The notes below the pieces were generated by a model, which was not told the origin of the DNA, did no database searches, and saw only the letters and a program-made list of their open reading frames with translations. A DNA stretch of 64,000 nt, taken from Luteibacter sp. (GTDB taxonomy: Bacteria; Pseudomonadota; Gammaproteobacteria; Xanthomonadales; Rhodanobacteraceae). Of the stretch, positions 36,108-45,386 are shown piece by piece. The position numbers were made by a program, and so were the translations under genes. Numbering within the stretch: the stretch's first letter is position 1; every line of letters starts with the position of its first letter. The stretch covers positions 62,001 to 126,000 of the forward strand of contig NZ_WNDO01000013.1 in NCBI RefSeq assembly GCF_009912395.1, written 5' to 3'.

Positions 36108-37697
36108 ATGCCACCTCATTCACTTCGCCGACGACGCGCGGCGATAGCGATCGCGCTGGCGATCATGTCCGCCCCCGTATACGCCAGCACACCTCCTCTC
36201 GAATGGCATGCCTGCGACAGGCCGGGTAGCCATATCGAAGATCGCCGTACGGATGTCAGCGTGCTCTGTGCCTCGATGACGGCACCTCGCGACTATGCAA
36301 AGAACGACGGTCAGACCGTGCCCGTGCAGGTCATGCGTGTGCGATTTGGCGACCAGCTCGCGCCCCGTGACGCTATCTTTTTCAACTTCGGCGGCCCGGG
36401 TTCGGACCCGCGCGTCCCGCTGGAGTTCACGGCCGGGCGCTGGATCGATGCCGCCCCCGACGACGAACTCATGAGCGGCTTCCACGCCGTCGCCAGGCGC
36501 TTCGATCTCGTCACCGTCGTACCCCGGGGTCTCGATGCGCAACGCCCGCTGGTCTGCGATTTCGACCGGGAACTGCCTCTGACCGATCTTTACGAAGATC
36601 GCGACAGCAACAAGACATGGCGGGCACTGATCGACACCACGCGGCGCTTCGCCAAACGTTGCGGCGCGGACCTGATGAACGTGGAGATGAACACGCGTAC
36701 CCACGTCGAGGACATCGAGACCTTCCGCACCACCGCCGGCTACGGCAAGCTCAGCTTCTTCGGCTCGTCCTACGGAACGACCGTCGCGCTCTGGTACGGC
36801 GCCCTGTACCCCGGGCAGGTGAAGCGGATGATGCTCGACGCCGTCGTCGATATCCGCCAGACATGGGAAGCCATGCTCAAGACCGGTCCGGAGTCGGCGG
36901 ACAGTGCGTTCATGGATTCCCTTATCCAGCCCGCCGTCGAAAAACCCTCCGTCTACGGGCTGGGCACGCGGAACGACGTGCTTCTCGGCCGCCTGATGCG
37001 CATGCCGCTGTGGCTTCGAATGGCGTGGCAGAACGACCTTCACCGGCCGGCGGACCTCATCGCCGCATTGACGCTGTCCGATTGGCTCGTCGAAGGAATG
37101 ACGATCCAGCAGGTCGGAGCGGCGATCCCCGCCAACACCTATAGCGTCTCGCCCGATATCCATCGACAGGCGACCCAGACAGCCCATCACCTTTACAGCC
37201 ACCTGGCCCGAAGCCACCTTTTTCCTGCGTACGCCAACGACTTCGATGAAGAAGATCGCCCCACTGCGACGGCCGTCAACCTTGCCATCCAGTGTAACGA
37301 CACACCATGGGATCGGCATGTCGACACCTGGCGTCGCTTCATCCTCAACCGCATCGGCTGGTCGTTCAACCTGGGCGAAGGGCATATCCTCACCTCGCTG
37401 ACGTGCGCGCAATGGCCCCGTCATGCGGTCGCGCTCCCGGATTTCCATGAACTGGCGAAGCTCCCACCCGTGCTTGTCGTCCATGGCGAATACGACCGAC
37501 GTACGCCATGGAGCGGTGCCCAGGCAACGATGAGCCTCATGCCCAAGGCCCGCGCGCTTCTCGCGCGCGGCTATACGCACCACGGCGTCGTCAACGACAC
37601 GCGCTCGCGCTGCATCGAACACACGGTAGCGCAGTACCTGCTTAACGGGCGCATTCCCGCGAGGGAAATCACGCACTGCCCCGTCGACACACCCTGA
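36108..37697 (+). CDS. Exported TAP/S33-like hydrolase, paralogue 5 (triad intact)
   Basis: The precursor has 529 residues with an Arg-rich signal peptide (RRRRAAIAIALAIMSAPVYA). It shows GGPG in FFNFGGPGSDP, nucleophile Ser221 in GSSYG, Asp in HGEYDRRTP and His in YTHHG. The family cysteines are WHAC, VLCASM, LVCDF, QCNDTPW, LTCAQWP, SRC and THC. First gene of the second array, followed 24 bp later by paralogue 6 in a tight co-directional run (5-6-7-8), so probably an operon. The similarity to paralogues 6 and 7 is closer than to array one, judging by shared phrases such as MRVRFGDQ/MRIRKGP and the THC terminus. Likely an exopeptidase; substrate unknown. Confidence 0.86.
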   Translation: MPPHSLRRRRAAIAIALAIMSAPVYASTPPLEWHACDRPGSHIEDRRTDVSVLCASMTAPRDYAKNDGQTVPVQVMRVRFGDQLAPRDAIFFNFGGPGSDPRVPLEFTAGRWIDAAPDDELMSGFHAVARRFDLVTVVPRGLDAQRPLVCDFDRELPLTDLYEDRDSNKTWRALIDTTRRFAKRCGADLMNVEMNTRTHVEDIETFRTTAGYGKLSFFGSSYGTTVALWYGALYPGQVKRMMLDAVVDIRQTWEAMLKTGPESADSAFMDSLIQPAVEKPSVYGLGTRNDVLLGRLMRMPLWLRMAWQNDLHRPADLIAALTLSDWLVEGMTIQQVGAAIPANTYSVSPDIHRQATQTAHHLYSHLARSHLFPAYANDFDEEDRPTATAVNLAIQCNDTPWDRHVDTWRRFILNRIGWSFNLGEGHILTSLTCAQWPRHAVALPDFHELAKLPPVLVVHGEYDRRTPWSGAQATMSLMPKARALLARGYTHHGVVNDTRSRCIEHTVAQYLLNGRIPAREITHCPVDTP

Positions 37698-37721
37698 CCC
37701 CGCGCACCATCGAGGAACCCC

Positions 37722-39317
37722 ATGTCTCCAAGGAACAGGATACGCCAGCGATCCGCATCGCTGCTGCTCGTGCTCATCGCCATCGCAGGCGGCGCACGTG
37801 CCGAATCGACCGATGCCACACGAATCACCTGGTCACGCTGTAGCGTGGACAGCGAGTTGCTCAAGCAGGTACGTCCGGACATCCGACTGGAGTGCGGCAG
37901 CCTGGCCGTCCCCGTTGATTACCGGCATGACGACGGTCGATCGACAGAAGTACAAGTACTTCGCATCCACACCGGATCATCTACCGATCGACGTCGCACG
38001 CTCTTCTTCAACTTCGGCGGCCCCGGTCTCGACCCTCGCTCGTCGCTACACGCCACGACGTACAACTGGGCCACGATGCCCCAGGACGACACCCTCGGAG
38101 GTTTCGCCACCCTCATCGATCATTTCGACTTCGTCACGATGGCTCCTCGTGGCACCGACATGACCTATCCCCTCTTGTGTGGCCAGAGCCTGCTTCCTTC
38201 CATCATGGATATTCTTCGCGATCGAAACGACGAGCAGGCGTGGAAAATCTTCATTGACGGCACGAAAGCCTTCGCCGAGCAGTGCGCCACCGCCGCGGCC
38301 GCGATCCACGTGGATACCGATACCCATGTCCATGACATCGAGCGCTTTCGCATCGGCCTCGGCGCCACGCGGCTCAGTTTCTATGGCGCATCGTATGGAT
38401 CATGGATCGCCCTGTGGTACGCGTCGCTCTTTCCTTCCCAGGTAGACCGCATGCTGCTCGATGGCGCCGTCAATTTCGGCTCTACGTGGTCGGATCAGTT
38501 CCGTCACGATATCCCGGTGCGCGACGAGGCAATGATCGACGCTGCGCTGCAACCCATTGCCGATCGGCCGCAGTACTACGGCCTGGGCGACAGTGTTTCG
38601 CGCGTCCTCGTCGGCCTGATGAAGGTACCGCTTCCCGTAAGGATGCTCTGGTACCCGGAACTTGCCCGACCGGAGACGATGGCGGCTGCCATCACCGTCG
38701 GTCGGTGGATAAGGGAAAACCGCTCGGTCGCCGAGATAGATGCCCTGGTCGCCAACCATACCTTCAGTCATTCGCCCGCCTACGATCGGCTTCTCAATGA
38801 TGAAGCCAAGCGCCTGCTCGGCATGGCGTTCCCCGGTTCACCATCGGCACAAGGCAAGGCCAACGTCACGAACCTCACCAGGCTCTCCGTCAATTTCGCC
38901 ACCTATTGCAACGATACGCCATGGGAACGCGACACGGCCGACTGGAGACGCTTCATCGAAGACAAGCTCGCCTTCTCGATGAGCCTGCGACCTAGCGAGC
39001 CGACGCTGGCGATGGTCTGCGCCCAATGGCCTGGATCCCCCGCATCCAAGCCCGATCCCTCGGCACTTGTCGGCGTCCATGCGCTGTTTCTTCATGGCGA
39101 GTACGACATCAGCGCGCCGTGGCTCGCCGCACAGCGTTCGTTGGAAATGATGCCGAACTCCCGCGCGATCCTGGTACGCGATACCTCCGAACACGTCCTC
39201 TTCGGACGCACGATGCTGCCTTGCATGGAGCGCAGGGCCGTCCAGTACCTACTCACGGGCGTCTTGCCACCCGAGCGGATCACGCATTGCGACGCCCATG
39301 CGTCCACCACCCTCTGA
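37722..39317 (+). CDS. Exported TAP/S33-like hydrolase, paralogue 6 (triad intact)
   Basis: The precursor has 531 residues with a signal peptide ending near GGARA. Catalytic parts are present: FFNFGGPGLDP, Ser224 in GASYG, Asp in HGEYDISAP and His in DTSEHVLFG. Cysteines follow the family plan (WSRC, LECGSL, LLCGQ, YCNDTPW, MVCAQWP, LPC, THC). A helical cap region between the elbow and the Asp carries the usual RMLW...RPE pattern. 22 bp separate it from paralogue 7, consistent with cotranscription. Confidence 0.86.
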   Translation: MSPRNRIRQRSASLLLVLIAIAGGARAESTDATRITWSRCSVDSELLKQVRPDIRLECGSLAVPVDYRHDDGRSTEVQVLRIHTGSSTDRRRTLFFNFGGPGLDPRSSLHATTYNWATMPQDDTLGGFATLIDHFDFVTMAPRGTDMTYPLLCGQSLLPSIMDILRDRNDEQAWKIFIDGTKAFAEQCATAAAAIHVDTDTHVHDIERFRIGLGATRLSFYGASYGSWIALWYASLFPSQVDRMLLDGAVNFGSTWSDQFRHDIPVRDEAMIDAALQPIADRPQYYGLGDSVSRVLVGLMKVPLPVRMLWYPELARPETMAAAITVGRWIRENRSVAEIDALVANHTFSHSPAYDRLLNDEAKRLLGMAFPGSPSAQGKANVTNLTRLSVNFATYCNDTPWERDTADWRRFIEDKLAFSMSLRPSEPTLAMVCAQWPGSPASKPDPSALVGVHALFLHGEYDISAPWLAAQRSLEMMPNSRAILVRDTSEHVLFGRTMLPCMERRAVQYLLTGVLPPERITHCDAHASTTL

Positions 39318-39339
39318 ACGTTCGACAGGGAGATACACG

Positions 39340-40956
39340 ATGTCCTTACCTCATGCACGCCATGCGCTGGCCTTCGGCCTGTTCGTCGCGTTGTGTATGG
39401 CGCACCCGGCTCAGTCGGCTACCACACCACCCGATCTGGATTGGGATACCTGCGAGCGTTCGAATCCCTATATCGGAGAGCAACACGACGGGGTAAGCGT
39501 GCTATGTGCCTCCATGACCGTGCCTCGCGATTACCGGACCGAGGATGGCACCACGGCGCGGGTCCAGGTCATGCGTATCCGGAAAGGGCCCATGCATGCC
39601 ATTCGCCCCGCCATCTTCTTCAACTTCGGTGGTCCGGGCCACGATCCGCGCGACCAGATGGAACGCACCGTCGTCAATTGGCTGGACATACCGGCCCAGG
39701 ACGACGTGCACGGCGCCTACCGTAGTATTCCCGATCACTATGATCTGGTCACCGTCGTGCCGCGCGGGATCGATGCCGCTCATCCGCTTGAGTGCGACTT
39801 CGACAAGGACCCGGGCCTCGATGACATCTATGAGAAACGCAACGACGAGCGTGCCTGGCAGCGGCTGATCGATGCCACCCGGACTTACGCGGCCAACTGC
39901 GCGCCCCGTGCGAAGCATGCCGGTATCGATACCACCACCTACGTCGGTGATATCGAGATGTTCCGACAGGCCGCCGGCTACGACCGGCTGAGCTTCTATG
40001 GTGCGTCGTACGGCACGAAGGTGGCCCTGTGGTACGGCGCCACCCATCCGGAGAAGGTACATCGCGTCGTGCTCGACGGTAGCCTGGACGTGACTCGCAC
40101 CTGGGCCCAGCTCACCAAGGCGTGGCCCGAGCAGCGGAGCATGGCTTTCTACGACGCAGCCCTGCAACCGGCCACCGACGATCCGAGGGCTTTCGATCTA
40201 GGCACGCACCCCGGCGTGGCCTATACGTGGCTCATGCGCATGCCGCTATGGCTGCGCATGGCCTGGCAGGAGGCGATTCAGGGCCCGGAAGACGTATTGG
40301 CCGCCGTGACGATGGACCGCTGGATGCGGGCCGGGAAAACCACGCCGCAGATCCGGGCCATGCTGGACACATACGATTTCAGCGCGGTTCCCGAGGTGAA
40401 CAATGCGGCCATCCATTCGGCTGCGCGACTCTATCGCCTGATGCATCGAAGCCACCTTCTTCCGGGTCAGGGCATGGTGCAGCAGGCCGCTTCCGCCATC
40501 GCCGATACCTCGGGGCCGGTCAACCTCGCCGTGCAATGCAGCGACTCGCCGTGGGACGGCAACGTTGCGAGCTGGCGTCGCTTCGTCGTCGATACCCTCG
40601 CCTATACCTTCACCCTGGCCGAAGGTGACATCGTCGGATCGCTCGTCTGTGCCCAGTGGCCGAGAACGGATATCGTCGCGCCCGACATCGCTTCGGTCGC
40701 ACGCCTGAAATCCGTGCTGATGATCCACGGTGAATACGATCGCCGCGCGCCCTGGGCCGGCGCGCAGAAGACACTCGCCCTGATGCCGCAGGCCCGAGTC
40801 CTTCTTGCGAGGGACACCACGGCACACGGCCTGCTTAACACGAGCCGCTCGCGATGCATCGAGCCCACCGTGGCGCAGTTCCTTCTCCATGGCACGGTTC
40901 CGGTGAAGAAGATCACGCATTGCGATGACTACCTTCCGCTGTACGCGGACCGATAG
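39340..40956 (+). CDS. Exported TAP/S33-like hydrolase, paralogue 7 (triad intact)
   Basis: About 538 residues from ATG 39340, preceded by CAGGGAG. A signal peptide (HALAFGLFVALCMAHPAQS) is followed by WDTC. The motifs FFNFGGPGHDP, Ser223 in GASYG, HGEYDRRAP and His in DTTAHG make a complete triad. It is the closest relative of paralogue 5 in this window by eye (VLCASMTVPRDY, VTVVPRGIDA, MRMPLWLRMAWQ shared), so these two look like a recent duplication. It lies between paralogues 6 and 8 in the run. Confidence 0.86.
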   Translation: MSLPHARHALAFGLFVALCMAHPAQSATTPPDLDWDTCERSNPYIGEQHDGVSVLCASMTVPRDYRTEDGTTARVQVMRIRKGPMHAIRPAIFFNFGGPGHDPRDQMERTVVNWLDIPAQDDVHGAYRSIPDHYDLVTVVPRGIDAAHPLECDFDKDPGLDDIYEKRNDERAWQRLIDATRTYAANCAPRAKHAGIDTTTYVGDIEMFRQAAGYDRLSFYGASYGTKVALWYGATHPEKVHRVVLDGSLDVTRTWAQLTKAWPEQRSMAFYDAALQPATDDPRAFDLGTHPGVAYTWLMRMPLWLRMAWQEAIQGPEDVLAAVTMDRWMRAGKTTPQIRAMLDTYDFSAVPEVNNAAIHSAARLYRLMHRSHLLPGQGMVQQAASAIADTSGPVNLAVQCSDSPWDGNVASWRRFVVDTLAYTFTLAEGDIVGSLVCAQWPRTDIVAPDIASVARLKSVLMIHGEYDRRAPWAGAQKTLALMPQARVLLARDTTAHGLLNTSRSRCIEPTVAQFLLHGTVPVKKITHCDDYLPLYADR

Positions 40957-40993
40957 CCTGCTCCCTACGGAGTACCACTCGAAAGGAATCACC

Positions 40994-42558
40994 ATGGCAA
41001 AGCAACGCGTTTCCCGCCCCTTTTCCCCACTCATCCTTGTCGCGGCACTGTCGTCCATCGGAACCGGCCCCGTCTTCGCGGCACCAGCCTCCGTTACGTG
41101 GCGGCCCTGCGATGAATCCATCGCCGATGCGGCGTTGCCGGCCGATAACGATATCCGTTGCGCGTCCTTCGAACGGCCCGGCACGGAAGACGGACATCGA
41201 AGTTCGACGACCATCGATGCCATGCGTATCCGTGCCGGCCACACCGATGAATCGCGCAAGGCGCTGGTCGTCGAGATCGGCGATCCTGGCAACGATCCCT
41301 TCGTGGCGCTTGGCAGCACAGCTTCTGCGTGGCTCGCCGCACCGGCCACCTCGGATACGTACCGTGCGATCGCGGATCGCTTCGACCTCATCGCGATCAT
41401 GCCGCGTGGCATGAAGGGCGCGGACCGGCTCGACTGTCCGTTCCTCGGCGTGTCGCCGCTCAACGCCATCTACGCGGATCGGAACGATAGTGCCGCCTGG
41501 CGCGGACTGATTGACTCGGCCCGGGATCTTGCCGGTCGTTGCGCGACGAACCCTACCAGCACAGGCATCGATACGGCGACGCGCGTGAGCGACATCGAGG
41601 CGTTCCGCGAGGTCGCCGGCTACAAAAACTAAGCTTCTACGGCGCAGGCCACGGCAGCCTGCGGACGCTATGGTATGGCGCCATCTACCCGGATCGTGTG
41701 GAGCGTACGATCCTCGACGGCACGATGGATGTCAGCATCGGCGAGGAGGATCAGCTCAGCCAAGGTATGGACCTGCGTGACGGCATCCTCATCAACGCCG
41801 CGTTGCAGCCCGTCACCGACGCGCCGCATTTGTACGGCCTGGGCACCGACATCAATCATCTCAGCGGCCGTCTGATGCGGATTCCCCTTGCTACGCGCGT
41901 GGTCTGGCAGATGATGATCGCCGAACCGGCGGACGTACTGGCCGCGCTCACGCTGGCGGACTGGCTCAAGGAAGGACGCATGCTGCGCCAGATCGAACCC
42001 GCGATCGACACGCACCGCTTCAGTCCATCGCCCGAGGTCGACCTCACCGCGCGCGATTCCGCCAAACGCCTCCTGCGTGCACTTACCGCCCCCATGGTCG
42101 CGGGTACGCAGGAAGAAGCCGGTAACTCGTCCTTCAGCGTCACGCTGGCGACACGCTGCAATGATGGTGCCTGGCGGCGTCGTGTGGACGAGTGGTCGGC
42201 GTTGTTCCGCAAGGGCATGAGCTGGTCCCTCAGCCTCGATGAAGCCGACATGGTCACGGCCCTGACCTGCGCACAATGGCCCCGACGCCCCTCGACGGCA
42301 CCGGACTTCACCCGGCTATCGCTTCTTCCGCCCGTGCTTGTGCTCAACGGCGAATACGACAGGCACACGCCATGGGATGGTGCGCAGAAGACCATGGGCC
42401 TGATGCGCACCTCCCGTGCGGTGCTGTTGCGGCGTGGATCGGGACGGGTGATCGATAGCGGTCCATCGCGCTGCGTCGAACATGCCGTCTCGCATTACCT
42501 GCTTACCGGCCTCGCGCCGTTGAAGAAGGTGACGAACTGCCGCGTTCAGCGCCCTTGA
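40994..42558 (+). pseudogene. TAP/S33-like paralogue 8, single frameshift and catalytic residues lost
   Basis: The gene starts at ATG 40994 with a signal peptide (PFSPLILVAALSSIGTGPVFA). The frame ends at TAA 41630-41632, directly after a run of five A (41624-41628). Adding one A restores G-Y-K-K-L-S-F-Y-G and joins it to the next frame, which runs to TGA 42556-42558 (about 521 residues in total). Even when repaired the protein lacks the nucleophile: GASYG is G-A-G-H-G (Gly codon 41647). GGPG is EIGDPGND, and the His block is RRGSGRVID, although HxEYD is kept as NGEYDRHTP. Cysteines are conserved (WRPC, IRCASF, TRCNDGAW, LTCAQWP, SRC, TNC). The 3' end overlaps the convergent beta-lactamase-like gene by 13 bp. 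Confidence 0.82.
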
Positions 42559-43655
42559 GTCGTAGCGCTCGCAGGCGAGGCTTCCAGCACGATGTCACGG
42601 AAGATCGCCTGCGACTGCGGATGCGCGTAGGACTGGTTGTAGGCCTGACTGGTGATCACCACGACCAGCCCCCGCTCGGGCGACACGAAGACATAGTTTC
42701 CACCGTTGCCGCTCATCGCCCAGATGGGCGTCTCCACGCCGTGGATGGGGAAACGGAAACGCCACCATAGGTAGCCGTAGTCCGCGTCGTCGCGCGCCTT
42801 GGCGTGCGGCGTGAGCATGGCGTCGACCCAGGCCGACGGCAGCACTTGCCGCCCCTGCCAGCGGCCACCGTCGGCAACCATCACGCCAAGGCGGGCAAGG
42901 TCACGCGACCGATATCGCGTTCCACCGCCTCCCATGCCGATCCCTTCGCTGGACACGTTCCATTGCGAGGTCGCGATGCCCAGTGGCGCTTCCAGCACCT
43001 CGCGGGCGAAGGCGGCCAGGGGACGCTTCGTGGCGCGCTCCACTACCGCACCCGCGACGAAGGCACCTGCCGTGCAATAGGCGAAGGTGCGCCCATACGG
43101 TGAATCCTTTGGCCTGCTCACCCAGGGCGCGTAACCGCGCACCGGCAGGTTCAGGGCGAAGTCCAGCCATCGCTCGCTGACATACATGCGCTCCTCGTTG
43201 CCCGACGAAAACGGATTGTCGTCGTCGCACTCCCAGATCGAACTCATCGTCAGCAGGTCCTCCAACGTAATCGCGGCCCGACGAGGGTCGTCCCGCTCCA
43301 GGTGCACGTCGGGAAAGAACGCGTAGACCGGCGCATGCACGTCATGGATCGCACCACGTGCGATGGCCGCACCGACCAGCATCGCCGTCAGGCTCTTGCT
43401 GGCCGAACGGATATCGTTGAGCCGATCGACGGCGCTGCCGTTGTAGTAGCGCTCGAACACCAGCCGCCCGTGGTCCACCACCAGGACACTGGTGATCTTC
43501 TTGTAGGTGCCGTCGGCGATCTTCGCGTCTAGGGACGCGAGTCGGTCGGCATCCCAACCGAGGCTGACCGGACTGGCTGTCGGCCAGTCCGGCGGGGTGC
43601 CGGCGAAGGCGGCGGTGCTGGCCAGGAACAGCAGGCAGGTGAGGAAGTGACGCAT
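42546..43655 (-). CDS. Exported class C beta-lactamase-family serine hydrolase
   Basis: The precursor has 369 residues with a Sec signal peptide (FLTCLLFLASTAAFA). The S-x-x-K motif is S-A-S-K in IRSASKSLTAM, the Tyr motif is in FAYCTAGAFVAG, and further family marks are DLLTMSS, RDLARLGVMVADGG and YGYLWWRF. Members of this group (AmpC-like, esterases, D-aminopeptidases) are often not true beta-lactamases, so resistance should not be assumed. The D-aminopeptidase or esterase option fits the surrounding exported peptidase-like genes. It is inverted within the second array and converges on paralogue 8. Confidence 0.87.
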   Translation of the reverse strand: MRHFLTCLLFLASTAAFAGTPPDWPTASPVSLGWDADRLASLDAKIADGTYKKITSVLVVDHGRLVFERYYNGSAVDRLNDIRSASKSLTAMLVGAAIARGAIHDVHAPVYAFFPDVHLERDDPRRAAITLEDLLTMSSIWECDDDNPFSSGNEERMYVSERWLDFALNLPVRGYAPWVSRPKDSPYGRTFAYCTAGAFVAGAVVERATKRPLAAFAREVLEAPLGIATSQWNVSSEGIGMGGGGTRYRSRDLARLGVMVADGGRWQGRQVLPSAWVDAMLTPHAKARDDADYGYLWWRFRFPIHGVETPIWAMSGNGGNYVFVSPERGLVVVITSQAYNQSYAHPQSQAIFRDIVLEASPASATTQGR

Positions 43656-43841
43656 GGTTCGGGTCTCCGTGTGGGAAGACCGAGTGCACCGCGATGCCGG
43701 ATGAAGTGCCTGAAATCTCCATGAAGTTTCATGAAGCGCGCCTGGAGCCGTTGGCAGCGGCCGTACCGGACACGAATGTCGGCGCGCGCCGCTTCAGGAC
43801 GACGCCTGTCGTTACCTACAGTGACGACCGTTTTTTTGTCC

Positions 43842-45371
43842 ATGAATCCCATGAACTCTTCCAAGCACCACGCATGGCTTTACCTGGTCGCCCTGGCCTG
43901 CCTGCCGACCCACGCGACCACGACACCCCTCGACTGGGTAGCCTGCCCACCTTCTGACCTCCCGCGCCCTGGCGCCTGTCCACGCCCCGGACCGGCCCCC
44001 ATATCGGAGACCGTCGAATGCGCCCGCATCGTCGTTCCTCTCGACCACGGGCATTCTTCGCCTGGAGATCACACCCTCGACGTATGTCGTCTCCAGGCCC
44101 CCCAGGCGACAAGGCGCGGCACCCTGCTCCTGTTGCCGGATGAGATCGACGAATCGCCCGGTGACGCGTTGCGTCGGCACGTGGGGCGCTGGCGCGCCAG
44201 CCAGGTCGACGGCTGGAACGAGATCGGACACGCCTTCGACGTCGTCACGGTCGCACCGCGCGGCCTCACCCCGGGGCCAGACGCGAATTGCGTGGCCTCG
44301 GGCGGCCTCGGCGAGCTACATCCACACCACCGTTTCGGTATCGATACCTCCGAGGCGAATCTCACGGCCGCCGCCAATCGCGCCCAATTGATCGCCTTCG
44401 TCTGCGGCGACGACCCGGGTGCTGCCTTCGCGGGTATCCGACAACGCGTCGGCGATCTCGACGCCGTCCATCAGCGGCTCGGTAGCCGGATCGATGCCAT
44501 TATCGCCGTCGGCCAGGGCGCCTGGACCGCCGCCCGTTACCTGGCGATCCACCCCCATGCGGTGCAGCGAGCACTTCTCGTGCGACCCGTCGATTTCACG
44601 AACACGCGCTGGGGCGTGATGAACTCCGCCATCGCCGCACGCGGAGAACACTACGCCACCGCTCTGTCGCGCCTGCCCGCGACGACCGACCCGGTGGCCG
44701 CCTTCGGTGCCCTGCCCGAATGGTTCCGTCTGTTGACCGACGACCACATCGCCCATCCCTACATGCTGCGCAACGCGCTCGATGCGGGTCGCTGCGTGGC
44801 GGCGGCATCCCCGTGGACACGTCGATACTGCGTACATGCCTATGGTGGCTCCGGCGCCGACTACATGCCGGTCGAAACGGCCGAGCTGATCGCGGCCCCA
44901 CCTCGGGAACCTCGCGAAAACCTGCTGGGAAGCGGACACAAGGCGAACACCAACGCCTTTACCCGCGACTATCTCGCCCGCGCCTGCGTCGACGACGACT
45001 CGTTGCGCGCACCGCTGGCGACGTGGAAGCGACGCATCGTCGATCTCGGTCGCGCCTTCCCCCTCGCCCAGTACAGCGAAGGCTTCGCCGGCCTGGTCTG
45101 CACGCACTGGCCGGTGCCTCCGACGCCGGTGCATCCCACGTTCGGCGATACGCCGGTGATGGCGCTGCGTTGGCGGCACGACGACAACGCGCTGCATGCG
45201 GATATCGTCAAGGCCATGGAAGCGACGATGCAGGGCGACCTGGTGGTGGACGAAGCGTCCGCCACCCATGCCCATCCCGACGATGGCGTATGCAGCGCGG
45301 CCTACGCACGGGACTTCCTGCTCGACGGTCGCCGCCCCGCCACGTCCAGCGTGGCCTGCGGCGGCGACTGA
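43842..45371 (+). CDS. Exported TAP/S33-like paralogue 9, nucleophile lost
   Basis: About 509 residues from ATG 43842 (a second in-frame ATG follows at 43851), where the signal peptide (HHAWLYLVALACLPTHATT) begins. Family landmarks remain: WVAC, VECARIVVPLDH, VVTVAPRGL, LVCTHWP and GVC. The nucleophile elbow is A-V-G-Q-G with Gly224 in place of Ser, and the GGPG loop is LLPDEIDESPG. The Asp-block is altered (RWRHDDNAL), and a His is present in ATHAHPDDG. It is therefore a probable pseudoenzyme, the most divergent of the nine. It is separated from the array by the inverted beta-lactamase-like gene and converges on the LysR gene. Confidence 0.78.
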   Translation: MNPMNSSKHHAWLYLVALACLPTHATTTPLDWVACPPSDLPRPGACPRPGPAPISETVECARIVVPLDHGHSSPGDHTLDVCRLQAPQATRRGTLLLLPDEIDESPGDALRRHVGRWRASQVDGWNEIGHAFDVVTVAPRGLTPGPDANCVASGGLGELHPHHRFGIDTSEANLTAAANRAQLIAFVCGDDPGAAFAGIRQRVGDLDAVHQRLGSRIDAIIAVGQGAWTAARYLAIHPHAVQRALLVRPVDFTNTRWGVMNSAIAARGEHYATALSRLPATTDPVAAFGALPEWFRLLTDDHIAHPYMLRNALDAGRCVAAASPWTRRYCVHAYGGSGADYMPVETAELIAAPPREPRENLLGSGHKANTNAFTRDYLARACVDDDSLRAPLATWKRRIVDLGRAFPLAQYSEGFAGLVCTHWPVPPTPVHPTFGDTPVMALRWRHDDNALHADIVKAMEATMQGDLVVDEASATHAHPDDGVCSAAYARDFLLDGRRPATSSVACGGD

Positions 45372-45386
45372 GCGGCCGGCCGGCGG

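Noticed and set aside
41621-41632. Programmed -1 ribosomal frameshift at C-AAA-AAC
   Set aside because: The heptamer does not fit X-XXY-YYZ because C precedes AAA, no stimulatory structure is evident, and the product would still lack the catalytic Ser. A simple deletion is more likely.
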